A stretch of DNA of 61,347 nt from NCBI GenBank assembly GCA_965657085.1, contig CBFHND010000022.1, positions 1 through 61,347 on the forward strand. The letters are read 5' to 3'. Position 1 is the first letter of the stretch. Each line of letters opens with the position of its first letter. Positions 42,388 to 51,540 of the stretch are shown piece after piece. A program made the position numbers and the translations under genes. Below the pieces are notes generated by a model. That model had not been told where the DNA came from and made no database searches. It saw only the letters and a program-made list of their open reading frames with translations. The DNA is from CBFHND01 sp965657085. GTDB lineage: Bacteria > Pseudomonadota > Alphaproteobacteria > Rhodobacterales > Rhodobacteraceae.

Positions 42388-44406
42388 ATGAGCGACCTTC
42401 GCAAGATCATCATCGACGGCAACGAAGTTGAAGTGGACGGGGCCATGACCCTGATCCAGGCCTGTGAACAGGCCGGGATCGAGGTGCCACGGTTCTGCTA
42501 TCACGAGCGCCTGTCGATCGCGGGCAACTGCCGGATGTGTCTGGTGGAGGTCGTGGGCGGCCCGCCCAAGCCCGCGGCAAGCTGTGCGATGCAGGTGCGC
42601 GACCTGCGCCCCGGCCCCGAAGGACAGCCGCCCGTGGTCAAGACCAACAGCCCCATGGTCAAGAAGGCGCGCGAAGGCGTGATGGAATTCCTGCTGATCA
42701 ACCACCCGCTGGATTGCCCGATCTGCGATCAGGGCGGCGAGTGTGACCTGCAGGATCAGGCGATGGCCTACGGCGTGGATTTCAGCCGCTTCCGCGAGGC
42801 CAAGCGCGCGACCGAGGATCTGGACCTTGGCCCGCTCGTTGAAACGCACATGACCCGCTGCATTTCCTGCACCCGCTGTGTGCGCTTCACCACCGAGGTG
42901 GCGGGGATCACGCAGATGGGCCAGACCGGGCGCGGCGAAGACGCCGAGATCACGTCCTATCTGGGCGAAACGCTTGAATCGAACATGCAGGGCAACATCA
43001 TCGACCTGTGCCCGGTGGGCGCACTGGTTTCGAAGCCTTATGCCTTCACCGCGCGGCCGTGGGAGTTGACCAAGACCGAAAGCATCGATGTGATGGATGC
43101 CATGGGCGCGTCGATCCGGGTGGACACCAAGGGCCGCGAGGTGATGCGTTTTCTGCCCCTCAACCACGATGGCGTGAACGAGGAATGGATCAGCGACAAG
43201 ACACGCTTTGTCTGGGACGGACTGCGACGCCAGCGTCTGGACAAACCTTATGTGCGCGAGAACGGCAAGCTGCGCCCGGCGACATGGCCCGAGGCACTTG
43301 GCAAGGCCGCGGAGGCGATCAAGGGCGCCGAGAAACTGGCGGGTCTCGTTGGTGATCTGGCCCCGGTCGAGGCTGCCTTCGCGCTCAAGCAGTTGATCGA
43401 AGGGCAGGGTGGTGTCGTTGAATCCCGCACAGACGGGGCCAAGCTGCCGGCGGGCAACCGCTCGGGCTATGTCGGCACGGCCTGCATCGAAGACATTGAT
43501 AGCGCTGAGAAAATTTTCCTGATCGGGACCAATCCGCGGATTGAGGCACCGGTGCTGAACGCGCGTATTCGCAAGGCGTGGTCGCGTGGGGCGACCGTGG
43601 CGCTTTTGGGCGAAAACGTCGATCTGACTTACCCGACGATCCATTTGGGCGATGACCGTGCCGCGCTGGCAAAGGTCGCTGCGATGGATCACGGCGACAA
43701 GAAAGGCACGCCCGGCGTGATCGTTCTGGGCATGGGTGCGCTGACCGAGGCCGATGGCGCGGCGGTTCTGGGCACAGTCATGCAAATGGCCGAAGCCGCA
43801 GGCGCCAAGCTGATGATCCTGCACACGGCGGCCAGCCGCGTGGGCGCGATGGACGTGCGCGCCACCAACGACGCGGGCATGGACGCGGTGGCCGACGCCG
43901 ACGTGATCTATAACCTCGGTGCCGACGAGATCGAAATCGCGGACGGCGCTTTCGTGATCTACCAGGGCAGCCACGGGGACCGGGGCGCGCACCGCGCTGA
44001 CGTTATCCTGCCGGGGGCCGCTTATACCGAAGAGGGCGGGTTGTTCGTCAACCTTGAAGGGCGGCCACAACTTGCCGCGCGGGCCAGCTTTGCACCGGGC
44101 GAGGCCAAGGAAAACTGGGCCATCCTGCGTGCCCTGTCGGGCGAGATGGACGCGACATTGGCCTACGACAGCCTTGCCGCGCTGCGTCAGGCCCTTGTTG
44201 CGGCGCATCCACATCTCGGCAACATCGACGTGGTGGCGCAAAACGACTGGGCGCCGGAGGCGGCGGGCAAGCTGGGCAAGGCCGCGTTCCGCACCGCGAT
44301 CTCGGATTTCTACCTGACCAACCCGGTCGCCCGCGCGAGCCAGCTGATGGCCGAACTCAGCGCCAATGCGAAGGCACGTAACGCAGGAGCCATGGCCGCG
44401 GAATGA
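42388..44406 (+). CDS. nuoG: NADH-quinone oxidoreductase subunit G
   Basis: A 672-residue subunit, the largest of the peripheral arm. Iron-sulfur ligands: N1b Cys37, Cys48, Cys51, Cys66 (CYHERLSIAGNCRMC); N5 His106, Cys110, Cys113, Cys119 (HPLDCPICDQGGEC); N4 Cys158, Cys161, Cys164, Cys208 (TRCISCTRCVRF, DLCPVGAL). The rest is a molybdopterin-oxidoreductase-like domain without cofactor. No N7-type motif. Length fits the alphaproteobacterial form. Three bases separate it from DUF5333 upstream. Confidence 0.97.
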   Translation: MSDLRKIIIDGNEVEVDGAMTLIQACEQAGIEVPRFCYHERLSIAGNCRMCLVEVVGGPPKPAASCAMQVRDLRPGPEGQPPVVKTNSPMVKKAREGVMEFLLINHPLDCPICDQGGECDLQDQAMAYGVDFSRFREAKRATEDLDLGPLVETHMTRCISCTRCVRFTTEVAGITQMGQTGRGEDAEITSYLGETLESNMQGNIIDLCPVGALVSKPYAFTARPWELTKTESIDVMDAMGASIRVDTKGREVMRFLPLNHDGVNEEWISDKTRFVWDGLRRQRLDKPYVRENGKLRPATWPEALGKAAEAIKGAEKLAGLVGDLAPVEAAFALKQLIEGQGGVVESRTDGAKLPAGNRSGYVGTACIEDIDSAEKIFLIGTNPRIEAPVLNARIRKAWSRGATVALLGENVDLTYPTIHLGDDRAALAKVAAMDHGDKKGTPGVIVLGMGALTEADGAAVLGTVMQMAEAAGAKLMILHTAASRVGAMDVRATNDAGMDAVADADVIYNLGADEIEIADGAFVIYQGSHGDRGAHRADVILPGAAYTEEGGLFVNLEGRPQLAARASFAPGEAKENWAILRALSGEMDATLAYDSLAALRQALVAAHPHLGNIDVVAQNDWAPEAAGKLGKAAFRTAISDFYLTNPVARASQLMAELSANAKARNAGAMAAE

Positions 44407-44786
44407 TGCGCGGGGCGCTCATAACTCTGCTGCCGCTTGCGGCCTGCACGGAACCGGAGATCACCGCCGAGCGGTTGATCCCCGATTACCGGGGGGTCGA
44501 GACCGCGCTTTTGGACAATGATCTGGTGCAATTCCAGGTCACCATGACCAACGCGCTTACGACAGGTGACGTGTCCGACTACGCGCGGTGTGCAGCGGCG
44601 GGTTATACGTTGATCCGGGGATACGGTTTTGCGCGGCATGTGCGCACAAATGTGAACGAAGAGGGTGGCGTGTGGCAGGCAGATGCTGTTTACACCATCT
44701 CGCCATCCTTGCCGCGTGGTTTGCGCACCATCGACGCCGAAGTCGTGGCTGCAAATTGCGCGGAGAAGGGAATACCGACGGTGTGA
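44403..44786 (+). CDS. Putative lipoprotein in the nuo cluster, 127 residues
   Basis: A 127-residue protein that starts with MMRGALITLLPLAAC, lipobox LAAC with Cys15 acylated. Mature sequence has NDLVQFQVTMTNALTTGDVS, DYARCAAAGYTLIRGYGFARH and AANCAEKG, with two more cysteines that could form a disulfide. Not recognised. Its start is inside the nuoG stop (ATGA), so it is coupled to nuoG, and nuoH follows after six bases. Confidence 0.72.
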   Translation: MMRGALITLLPLAACTEPEITAERLIPDYRGVETALLDNDLVQFQVTMTNALTTGDVSDYARCAAAGYTLIRGYGFARHVRTNVNEEGGVWQADAVYTISPSLPRGLRTIDAEVVAANCAEKGIPTV

Positions 44787-44792
44787 GGACCT

Positions 44793-45833
44793 ATGGCTGA
44801 CTTTTTTACATCCCATCCCGCAGGCATCGGCCTTTTGATCGTGGGTCAGATTTTCCTTCTGGTGATCCCGCTTTTGCTGGCGCTGGCGTTCCTGATGTAT
44901 GCGGATCGCAAGATCTGGGCCGCGGTGCAGATGCGGCGGGGCCCCAACGTCGTGGGTGTCTTTGGCCTGCTGCAAAGTTTCGCGGATTTCGCCAAGTATA
45001 TCGTGAAGGAAGTCGTGGTGCCCGCAGGGGCAGACAAGGCGGTATTCTTTATCGCGCCCATGGTCAGCCTTGTCATGGCGCTGATCGCCTGGGCGGTGAT
45101 CCCCTTCAACGACGGCTGGGTGCTGTCGGACATCAACGTGGCCATTCTCTATGTCTTCGCCATCTCCTCGCTCGAGGTTTACGGCGTGATCATGGGCGGC
45201 TGGGCGTCGAACTCGAAATACCCATTCCTCGGCTCGCTGCGGTCGGCTGCGCAGATGATTTCCTACGAAGTGAGCATCGGCCTGATCATCATTGGCGTGA
45301 TCATTTCCACCGGATCGATGAACTTTTCCGGGATCGTGCACGCGCAAGACGGCGATTGGGGCCTCTTCAACTGGTACTGGCTGCCGCACTTCCCGATGCT
45401 GTTCCTGTTCCTGATCTCGGCGCTGGCCGAAACCAACCGTCCGCCGTTCGATCTTCCCGAGGCGGAAAGCGAACTGGTCGCGGGCTATCAGGTCGAATAT
45501 TCGTCGACGCCGTTCCTTTTGTTCATGATCGGCGAGCTTGTGGCCGTGGTTCTGATGTGCGCGCTGGTGTCGCTGTTGTTCTTCGGCGGCTGGCTGTCGC
45601 CCGTGCCGTTCCTGCCCGATGGGGTGTTTTGGATGGTGCTGAAGATGCTGTTCGTCTTCTTCATCTTCTCGATGGTCAAGGCGATCACACCCCGCTACCG
45701 CTACGACCAGCTGATGCGCATCGGCTGGAAGGTGTTCCTGCCGCTGAGCCTTGGCTGGGTCGTGTTCGTGGCCTTCGCGGCGAAATTTGAATGGTTCTGG
45801 GGTGTCTATGCCCGCTGGACGGTGGGCGGCTGA
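44793..45833 (+). CDS. nuoH: NADH-quinone oxidoreductase subunit H
   Basis: A 346-residue membrane subunit (eight to nine segments) that forms the quinone tunnel entrance. Conserved pieces: ADRKIWAAVQMRRGPNVVG, GGWASNSKYPFLGSLRSAAQ and the key acidic loop AETNRPPFDLPEAESELVAG. C-terminal PRYRYDQLMRIGWKVFLP is typical. It couples quinone reduction to the proton-pumping arm. Confidence 0.97.
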   Translation: MADFFTSHPAGIGLLIVGQIFLLVIPLLLALAFLMYADRKIWAAVQMRRGPNVVGVFGLLQSFADFAKYIVKEVVVPAGADKAVFFIAPMVSLVMALIAWAVIPFNDGWVLSDINVAILYVFAISSLEVYGVIMGGWASNSKYPFLGSLRSAAQMISYEVSIGLIIIGVIISTGSMNFSGIVHAQDGDWGLFNWYWLPHFPMLFLFLISALAETNRPPFDLPEAESELVAGYQVEYSSTPFLLFMIGELVAVVLMCALVSLLFFGGWLSPVPFLPDGVFWMVLKMLFVFFIFSMVKAITPRYRYDQLMRIGWKVFLPLSLGWVVFVAFAAKFEWFWGVYARWTVGG

Positions 45834-45836
45834 TCC

Positions 45837-46037
45837 ATGAGTTTGAGCCACGCCATATCAACCGCCAGCCGAAAGGAGCTGCATGACCTTGCGGCCTACC
45901 TCACGGCTGAGTTCGAGATGCAGTCGCAAGACAGCAGCTCCGGCGAAGTGGTGGATGTGGATATCGACAACGTGGCAAATGCACTGGCGGCATGGGCCTA
46001 CATGCACGCCAACGAAGATCAAAAAGGGGGCGACTGA
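45837..46037 (+). CDS. Small soluble acidic protein in the nuo cluster (66 residues)
   Basis: A 66-residue predicted soluble protein with a helical N-terminus (SRKELHDLAAYLTAEFEMQ), a Ser-rich turn and an acidic end (VVDVDIDNVANALAAWAYM, ANEDQKGGD). No membrane segment or signal. It starts 3 bases after nuoH and its stop shares a base with the nuoI start. It may be a small complex I-associated protein; unrecognised. Confidence 0.6.
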   Translation: MSLSHAISTASRKELHDLAAYLTAEFEMQSQDSSSGEVVDVDIDNVANALAAWAYMHANEDQKGGD

Positions 46038-46531
46038 TGACGCAGATCGATTACACCCGCGCAGCGAAGTATTTCCTGCTTCAGGATTTCTGGGGCGGCA
46101 TGAAGCTGGGGCTGAAATACTTCTTTTCGCCCAAGGCGACGCTGAACTATCCCCATGAAAAGGGCCCGCTGTCCCCGCGTTTTCGTGGTGAACACGCCCT
46201 GCGCCGCTATCCCAATGGCGAAGAACGCTGCATCGCGTGCAAGCTCTGCGAGGCGGTGTGCCCTGCGCAGGCGATCACCATCGATGCCGAGCCCCGCGAA
46301 GACGGCAGCCGCCGCACAACGCGCTATGACATCGACATGACCAAATGCATCTACTGCGGCTTCTGTCAGGAAGCCTGCCCTGTGGATGCGATCGTCGAGG
46401 GGCCGAACTTTGAATTCTCGACCGAAACCCGCGAAGAGCTTTTCTACGACAAGGCAAAGCTTCTGGAGAACGGCGACCGCTGGGAAGCCGAGATCGCGCG
46501 CAACCTAGAACTGGATGCGCCCTACCGATGA
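46037..46531 (+). CDS. nuoI: NADH-quinone oxidoreductase subunit I
   Basis: A 164-residue ferredoxin-like subunit that carries N6a and N6b. Ligands: Cys65, 68, 71, 75 (CIACKLCEAVCPAQAI) and Cys104, 107, 110, 114 (CIYCGFCQEACPVDAI). An amphipathic N-terminus (YFLLQDFWGGMKLGLKYFF) lies on the membrane arm. The stop overlaps the CMD-like start. Confidence 0.97.
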   Translation: MTQIDYTRAAKYFLLQDFWGGMKLGLKYFFSPKATLNYPHEKGPLSPRFRGEHALRRYPNGEERCIACKLCEAVCPAQAITIDAEPREDGSRRTTRYDIDMTKCIYCGFCQEACPVDAIVEGPNFEFSTETREELFYDKAKLLENGDRWEAEIARNLELDAPYR

Positions 46532-46926
46532 CTGACAAGGCGAACCCCTTTGCCGCCATGATGGCGCAGATGCAGGACATGGCCAAAGCCTTTCCGGCGA
46601 TGGAGGCATTCGATCCCAAGAAGATCGAAAGCCTGTGGCCAACCATGCCCAAGGATCTGATGGAAGCAATGTTCGGCAACGCCATCAACGAAGGCGGGCT
46701 GGACGCGAAAACGCGCCTGCTTCTGACGCTGGCAGGTCTGGTGATGCAGGGCGCGCAGAACGACATGGCCATCCGCCAGACGGTGCGCCACGCGGTCGAG
46801 GCGGGCGCCACCGACCAGCATATCAGTGAAACGATCGGGATGATGGCCGCCTTTGCCGGTATCCCCGCGATGACCCGGGGCATGGAGATTGCCCAGGACG
46901 TTTTGAAAGAGGACGACAAGACATGA
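46528..46926 (+). CDS. Carboxymuconolactone decarboxylase/AhpD-like protein without cysteines
   Basis: A 132-residue protein. Residues 42-115 look like the CMD/AhpD helical fold (GNAINEGGLDAKTRLLLTLA, GAQNDMAIRQTVRHAVEAGA, ISETIGMMAAFAGIPAM). The protein has no cysteine at all, so the CxxC redox pair of AhpD-type members is missing and peroxidase activity is ruled out. The N-terminus is Met-rich (NPFAAMMAQMQDMAKAFPAM), a bit like phasins. It overlaps nuoI and nuoJ by four bases each. Confidence 0.8.
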   Translation: MTDKANPFAAMMAQMQDMAKAFPAMEAFDPKKIESLWPTMPKDLMEAMFGNAINEGGLDAKTRLLLTLAGLVMQGAQNDMAIRQTVRHAVEAGATDQHISETIGMMAAFAGIPAMTRGMEIAQDVLKEDDKT

Positions 46927-47525
46927 GCGTGTTTGCCTTTTACCTGTTTGCGGTCTGCGTGATCGCGGGGGGCCTCTTTACGGTCATCAGCCGCAACCCG
47001 GTGCATTCGGTGCTGTGGCTGATCCTGTCCTTCCTCAGTTCTGCGGGCCTGTTCGTGCTTTTGGGGGCCGAGTTCGTGGCGATGCTGTTGATCATCGTCT
47101 ACGTGGGCGCGGTCGCGGTGCTGTTCCTATTCGTGGTGATGATGCTGGACGTGGATTTTGCCGAACTGAAGGCGGAAATGGCCAAGTACATGCCACTGGC
47201 GCTGCTGATTGGTCTGATCATCCTGATGCAGTTCGTGATGGCCTTTGGCGCATGGGAAAGCAATGCGGCGGCCGAAGGTCTGCGCGCGCAGGTGACGCCG
47301 GTGGACCGGCACAACACCGAAGCCCTGGGCCTGATCCTCTATGACCAGTATTTCCTGCTGTTCCAGCTGTCGGGTCTGATCCTGCTGGTTGCGATGGTGG
47401 GCGCCATCGTGCTGACGCTGCGCCACCGCACGGATGTCAAACGTCAGGACGTGCTGGCACAGATGTACCGCGACCCGGCAAAGGCGATGGAACTGAAAGA
47501 TGTGAAGTCGGGGCAGGGGCTTTAA
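46923..47525 (+). CDS. nuoJ: NADH-quinone oxidoreductase subunit J
   Basis: A 200-residue five-segment membrane subunit at the junction of the membrane arm. Conserved stretch: SRNPVHSVLWLILSFLSSAG and LLIIVYVGAVAVLFLFVVMM, which hold the pi-bulge helix seen in complex I structures. Ends LTLRHRTDVKRQDVLAQMYR. The 77 bases to nuoK hold two hairpins. Confidence 0.96.
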   Translation: MSVFAFYLFAVCVIAGGLFTVISRNPVHSVLWLILSFLSSAGLFVLLGAEFVAMLLIIVYVGAVAVLFLFVVMMLDVDFAELKAEMAKYMPLALLIGLIILMQFVMAFGAWESNAAAEGLRAQVTPVDRHNTEALGLILYDQYFLLFQLSGLILLVAMVGAIVLTLRHRTDVKRQDVLAQMYRDPAKAMELKDVKSGQGL

Positions 47526-47530
47526 CCGGG

Positions 47531-47573
47531 CGTTTTCTTACAAAGAAAACGTCGGGAAAATTAGAAATTTTCC
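47531..47573 (+). promoter_or_regulatory. Tandem AT-rich hairpins between nuoJ and nuoK
   Basis: Hairpin 1: CGTTTTCTT (47531-47539), loop ACA, AAGAAAACG (47543-47551), 9 perfect pairs. Hairpin 2, three bases further: GGAAAATT (47555-47562), loop AGA, AATTTTCC (47566-47573), 8 perfect pairs. Both are AT-rich in otherwise GC-rich DNA. No T-run follows; nuoK's ribosome-binding site GGAAGGGA begins about 10 bases after. Could be a processing or attenuation site, or a dispersed repeat. Confidence 0.6.
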
Positions 47574-47602
47574 GTAAGTGAACGGAAGGGACAGAGCGTA
47601 AA

Positions 47603-47908
47603 ATGATCGGACTTGAACATTACCTGACAGTGGCGGCCACGCTGTTCGTCATCGGCATCTTCGGGCTTTTCCTGAACCGCAAGAACGTGATCATCCTGCT
47701 GATGAGCATCGAATTGATGCTTCTGGCGGTGAACATCAACCTCGTGGCCTTCTCCAGTTTCCTTGGCGATCTGGTGGGCCAGGTCTTTACCCTTTTCGTC
47801 CTGACTGTGGCCGCCGCGGAAGCGGCCATCGGGCTTGCCATTCTGGTCTGTTTCTTCCGCAACCGCGGCACCATCGCCGTGGAAGACGTCAACGTGATGA
47901 AGGGCTGA
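47603..47908 (+). CDS. nuoK: NADH-quinone oxidoreductase subunit K
   Basis: A 101-residue three-segment subunit. The two buried glutamates of the proton path lie in LLMSIELMLLAVNINLVAFS and AAAEAAIGLAILVCFFRNRG. GGAAGGGA upstream of the ATG sets the start. Normal length. Confidence 0.97.
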   Translation: MIGLEHYLTVAATLFVIGIFGLFLNRKNVIILLMSIELMLLAVNINLVAFSSFLGDLVGQVFTLFVLTVAAAEAAIGLAILVCFFRNRGTIAVEDVNVMKG

Positions 47909-47914
47909 CGACCA

Positions 47915-49984
47915 ATGGAAACCACCATCCTCTTTGCCCCGCTTGTTGGCGCGATCCTCTGCGGCTTTGGCTGGCGCGCGATTGGTGAAACCGCAGCCAT
48001 GTGGGTCTCCACCGGGCTGTTGTTCCTGTCGGCCATCCTGTCGTGGGTTGTGTTCCTGACGTTCGATGGCGTGACCGAGCAGATCCAGATCCTGCGCTGG
48101 ATCGAAAGCGGCACACTCAGCACCGATTGGGCCATTCGGATGGACCGGCTGACCGCGATCATGTTGATCGTGATCACCACGGTGTCCAGCCTCGTGCACC
48201 TCTATTCCTTTGGCTACATGGACCATGACCCGCAGTGGCGCGAAGGCGAGGTCTACAAGCCGCGCTTCTTTGCCTACCTGTCATTCTTTACCTTTGCCAT
48301 GCTGATGCTGGTGACATCGGACAACCTTGTTCAGATGTTCTTTGGCTGGGAAGGCGTGGGCGTGGCCTCTTACCTGCTGATCGGGTTCTACTACCGCAAG
48401 CCAAGCGCCAATGCTGCCGCGATCAAGGCCTTTGTGGTCAACCGGGTGGGGGACTTTGGTTTCGCTCTGGGCATCTTCGGCCTTTTCTTCCTCGTGGACA
48501 GCATCCGGTTCGAGGATGTGTTTGCCGCGGGTCCCATGCTGGCTGAAACGCAGGTGACATTCCTGTGGACCGAGTGGAACGCCGCCAACCTGATCGCCTT
48601 CCTGCTGTTCATCGGCGCCATGGGCAAATCGGCGCAATTGTTCCTGCACACGTGGCTGCCGGACGCGATGGAAGGCCCGACGCCCGTGTCGGCCCTGATC
48701 CACGCGGCCACCATGGTGACGGCGGGCGTGTTCCTTGTCTGCCGCATGTCACCGCTGATGGAGTTTGCCCCCGAAGCGATGATGTTCGTGACCGTTCTGG
48801 GGGCCACCACAGCATTCTTTGCAGCGACCGTGGGTCTGGTGCAAACCGACATCAAGCGCGTCATCGCCTATTCGACCTGTTCGCAGCTTGGCTATATGTT
48901 CGTGGCCGCAGGCGTCGGTGTCTATTCCGTGGCGATGTTCCACCTGCTTACGCACGCATTCTTCAAGGCGATGCTGTTTCTTGGCGCGGGCTCGGTCATT
49001 CATGCCATGCACCACGAACAGGACATGCGGAACTATGGCGGTCTGCGCAAAAAGATCCCCTATACCTTCGCCGCGATGATGATCGGCACGCTGGCCATCA
49101 CAGGGGTAGGTATTCCGCTGACAGGCTGGATCGGCTTTGCCGGTTTTGCATCGAAGGATGCGGTGATCGAAAGCGCCTTTGCCTCGGGCAACGGCTTTGC
49201 GTTCTGGGCGCTGGTGATCGCGGCGCTGTTCACGTCCTTTTATTCGTGGCGCCTGATGTTCCTGACGTTCTACGGCACGCCGCGCGGCGACAAGCACACG
49301 CATGATCACGCGCACGAAAGCCCGATGGTCATGTTGATCCCGCTGGGTGTGCTGAGCATCGGTTCGATCTTTGCCGGTGCGATCTGGTATTCGTCCTTCT
49401 TCGGCAAGACCAACGAAGTCATCACGTTCTTCGGCGGTCAGTACGAAGCTCCGGCGGAGGATCTGAAGAAAGCCGTGGCGGAACGCAGCCCAAAAGCGTC
49501 TGAGCTGAAATACGTGATGGCAGGCGCACCGGGCGAGGCGGGGATCTACATGGCCCCCGAGAACACGGTCCTGCACGAGGCGCATTATGTGCCGACCTGG
49601 GTCAAGCTGTCGCCGTTCGTCGCAATGCTTCTGGGGGTCATCACGGCCTTCTGGTTCTACATCAAGAACCCGTCGCTGCCCGGACGTCTGGCCGAGAACC
49701 AGCGCCCGCTGTACCTGTTCCTAAAGAACAAATGGTACTTCGATGAAATCTACAACTTCATCTTTGTGCAGCCCGCGATGTGGATCGGCCGCCAGCTTTG
49801 GAAGAAGGGCGACGGCGACGTGATCGACGGGTCGCTCAATGGCGTGGCGATGGGGATCATTCCCTTCTTCACACGGCTCGCCGGGCGGGCGCAGTCGGGG
49901 TACATCTTTACCTATGCCTTCGCCATGGTGATCGGGATCGCGATCCTCGTCACCTGGATGACGCTCAGCGGAGGAGCGAACTGA
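47915..49984 (+). CDS. nuoL: NADH-quinone oxidoreductase subunit L
   Basis: A 689-residue antiporter-like subunit at the distal tip with the long lateral helix at its C-terminus. Motifs: NLVQMFFGWEGVGVASYLLI, KSAQLFLHTWLPDAMEGPTP, SALIHAATMVTAGVFLVCRM. A His-rich loop (DKHTHDHAHES, near residue 460) is distinctive. It follows nuoK after six bases and overlaps nuoM by one (TGATG). Confidence 0.97.
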   Translation: METTILFAPLVGAILCGFGWRAIGETAAMWVSTGLLFLSAILSWVVFLTFDGVTEQIQILRWIESGTLSTDWAIRMDRLTAIMLIVITTVSSLVHLYSFGYMDHDPQWREGEVYKPRFFAYLSFFTFAMLMLVTSDNLVQMFFGWEGVGVASYLLIGFYYRKPSANAAAIKAFVVNRVGDFGFALGIFGLFFLVDSIRFEDVFAAGPMLAETQVTFLWTEWNAANLIAFLLFIGAMGKSAQLFLHTWLPDAMEGPTPVSALIHAATMVTAGVFLVCRMSPLMEFAPEAMMFVTVLGATTAFFAATVGLVQTDIKRVIAYSTCSQLGYMFVAAGVGVYSVAMFHLLTHAFFKAMLFLGAGSVIHAMHHEQDMRNYGGLRKKIPYTFAAMMIGTLAITGVGIPLTGWIGFAGFASKDAVIESAFASGNGFAFWALVIAALFTSFYSWRLMFLTFYGTPRGDKHTHDHAHESPMVMLIPLGVLSIGSIFAGAIWYSSFFGKTNEVITFFGGQYEAPAEDLKKAVAERSPKASELKYVMAGAPGEAGIYMAPENTVLHEAHYVPTWVKLSPFVAMLLGVITAFWFYIKNPSLPGRLAENQRPLYLFLKNKWYFDEIYNFIFVQPAMWIGRQLWKKGDGDVIDGSLNGVAMGIIPFFTRLAGRAQSGYIFTYAFAMVIGIAILVTWMTLSGGAN

Positions 49985-51525
49985 TGGACAATCTTCTTTC
50001 CATTGTCACCTTCATCCCTGCGCTCGCGGCCCTGATCCTTGCGCTGTTCCTGCGCGGCGATGATCAGGCGGCCAACCGCAATGCCAAGCTGGTGGCGCTG
50101 TTCGCGACCTCGGCCACGTTCCTTGTGTCGCTGTTCATCCTGTTCGAATTCGACCCCTCCAACACCGGCTTTCAGTTCGTGGAAGAGGCCGAGTGGCTGA
50201 TGGGGCTGAAATACAAGATGGGCGTTGACGGGATCAGCGTTCTGTTTGTGATGCTGACCACCTTCATGATGCCACTGGTGATTGCCGCATCGTGGAACGT
50301 GACCACGCGGATCAAGGAATACATGATCGCCTTCCTGATCCTTGAGACGCTGATGCTCGGCGTGTTCATGGCGCTGGATCTGGTGCTCTTTTATCTCTTC
50401 TTCGAAGCGGGCCTGATCCCGATGTTCCTGATCATTGGCATCTGGGGCGGGGCCAACCGCGTCTATGCGAGCTTCAAGTTCTTTCTCTATACCTTCCTCG
50501 GCTCGGTGCTGATGCTTGTGGCCATGGTTGGCATGTATGCCGACGCGGGCACCACCGACATCGAACAGCTTCTGACGCATCAGTTCGCGTCGGAAACCTT
50601 CAGCCTGCTGGGCGTACAGATCATCGGCGGCATGCAGACGCTGCTGTTCATCGCCTTCTTTGCCAGCTTCGCGGTCAAGATGCCGATGTGGCCCGTGCAC
50701 ACGTGGTTGCCTGATGCGCACGTCCAGGCCCCCACCGCCGGGTCCGTGGTTCTGGCCGCGATCCTGCTGAAAATGGGCGGCTATGGCTTCCTGCGCTTTT
50801 CGATCCCGATGTTCCCCGTGGGCTCCGAGGTTCTGACCCCGCTGGTCTTGTGGTTGAGTGCCATTGCCATCGTCTATACCTCGCTGGTTGCAATGGTGCA
50901 GGAAGACATGAAAAAGCTGATCGCCTATTCTTCGGTCGCCCACATGGGCTTTGTGACCATGGGCATCTTTGCCGCGAACCAGCAGGGCATTGATGGCGCG
51001 ATCTTCCAGATGCTGAGCCACGGCTTCATCTCGGGTGCATTGTTCCTGTGTGTCGGCGTGATCTATGACCGGATGCACACCCGCGACATCGACGCCTATG
51101 GGGGCCTCGTGAACCGGATGCCGGCCTATGCGCTGATCTTCATGCTGTTCACCATGGCCAACGTGGGCCTGCCGGGCACCTCCGGGTTCGTGGGTGAATT
51201 CCTGACCCTGATGGCAGTTTTCCAGGTCAACACCTGGGTGGCTGCGGTGGCGACAACCGGGGTGATCTTTTCGGCAGCCTATGCGCTGTGGCTTTATCGC
51301 CGTGTGGTGATGGGCGACCTGATCAAGGAAAGCCTCAAGTCGATCACCGACATGACCCGCCGCGAGAAGGTGATCTTTGCACCGCTGGTGGTGATGACCA
51401 TCCTGCTGGGCGTTTATCCGGCGCTGATCCTCGACATCATTGGCCCGTCGGTTGCGGCGCTGGTTTCGAACTATGACACGGCCCTGGCCGCGGCGGATGC
51501 CGCAAGCCAGATGGCATCGAACTAA
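49984..51525 (+). CDS. nuoM: NADH-quinone oxidoreductase subunit M
   Basis: A 513-residue antiporter-like proton-pumping subunit. Motifs: FYLFFEAGLIPMFLIIGIWG (proton-path Glu), VKMPMWPVHTWLPDAHVQAP, EDMKKLIAYSSVAHMGFVTM. The ATG at 49984 gives the normal MDNLLSIVTFIPALAAL start; the upstream open frame is inside nuoL and unrelated. Confidence 0.97.
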   Translation: MDNLLSIVTFIPALAALILALFLRGDDQAANRNAKLVALFATSATFLVSLFILFEFDPSNTGFQFVEEAEWLMGLKYKMGVDGISVLFVMLTTFMMPLVIAASWNVTTRIKEYMIAFLILETLMLGVFMALDLVLFYLFFEAGLIPMFLIIGIWGGANRVYASFKFFLYTFLGSVLMLVAMVGMYADAGTTDIEQLLTHQFASETFSLLGVQIIGGMQTLLFIAFFASFAVKMPMWPVHTWLPDAHVQAPTAGSVVLAAILLKMGGYGFLRFSIPMFPVGSEVLTPLVLWLSAIAIVYTSLVAMVQEDMKKLIAYSSVAHMGFVTMGIFAANQQGIDGAIFQMLSHGFISGALFLCVGVIYDRMHTRDIDAYGGLVNRMPAYALIFMLFTMANVGLPGTSGFVGEFLTLMAVFQVNTWVAAVATTGVIFSAAYALWLYRRVVMGDLIKESLKSITDMTRREKVIFAPLVVMTILLGVYPALILDIIGPSVAALVSNYDTALAAADAASQMASN

Positions 51526-51540
51526 GAAGGAGCGGGGCGC

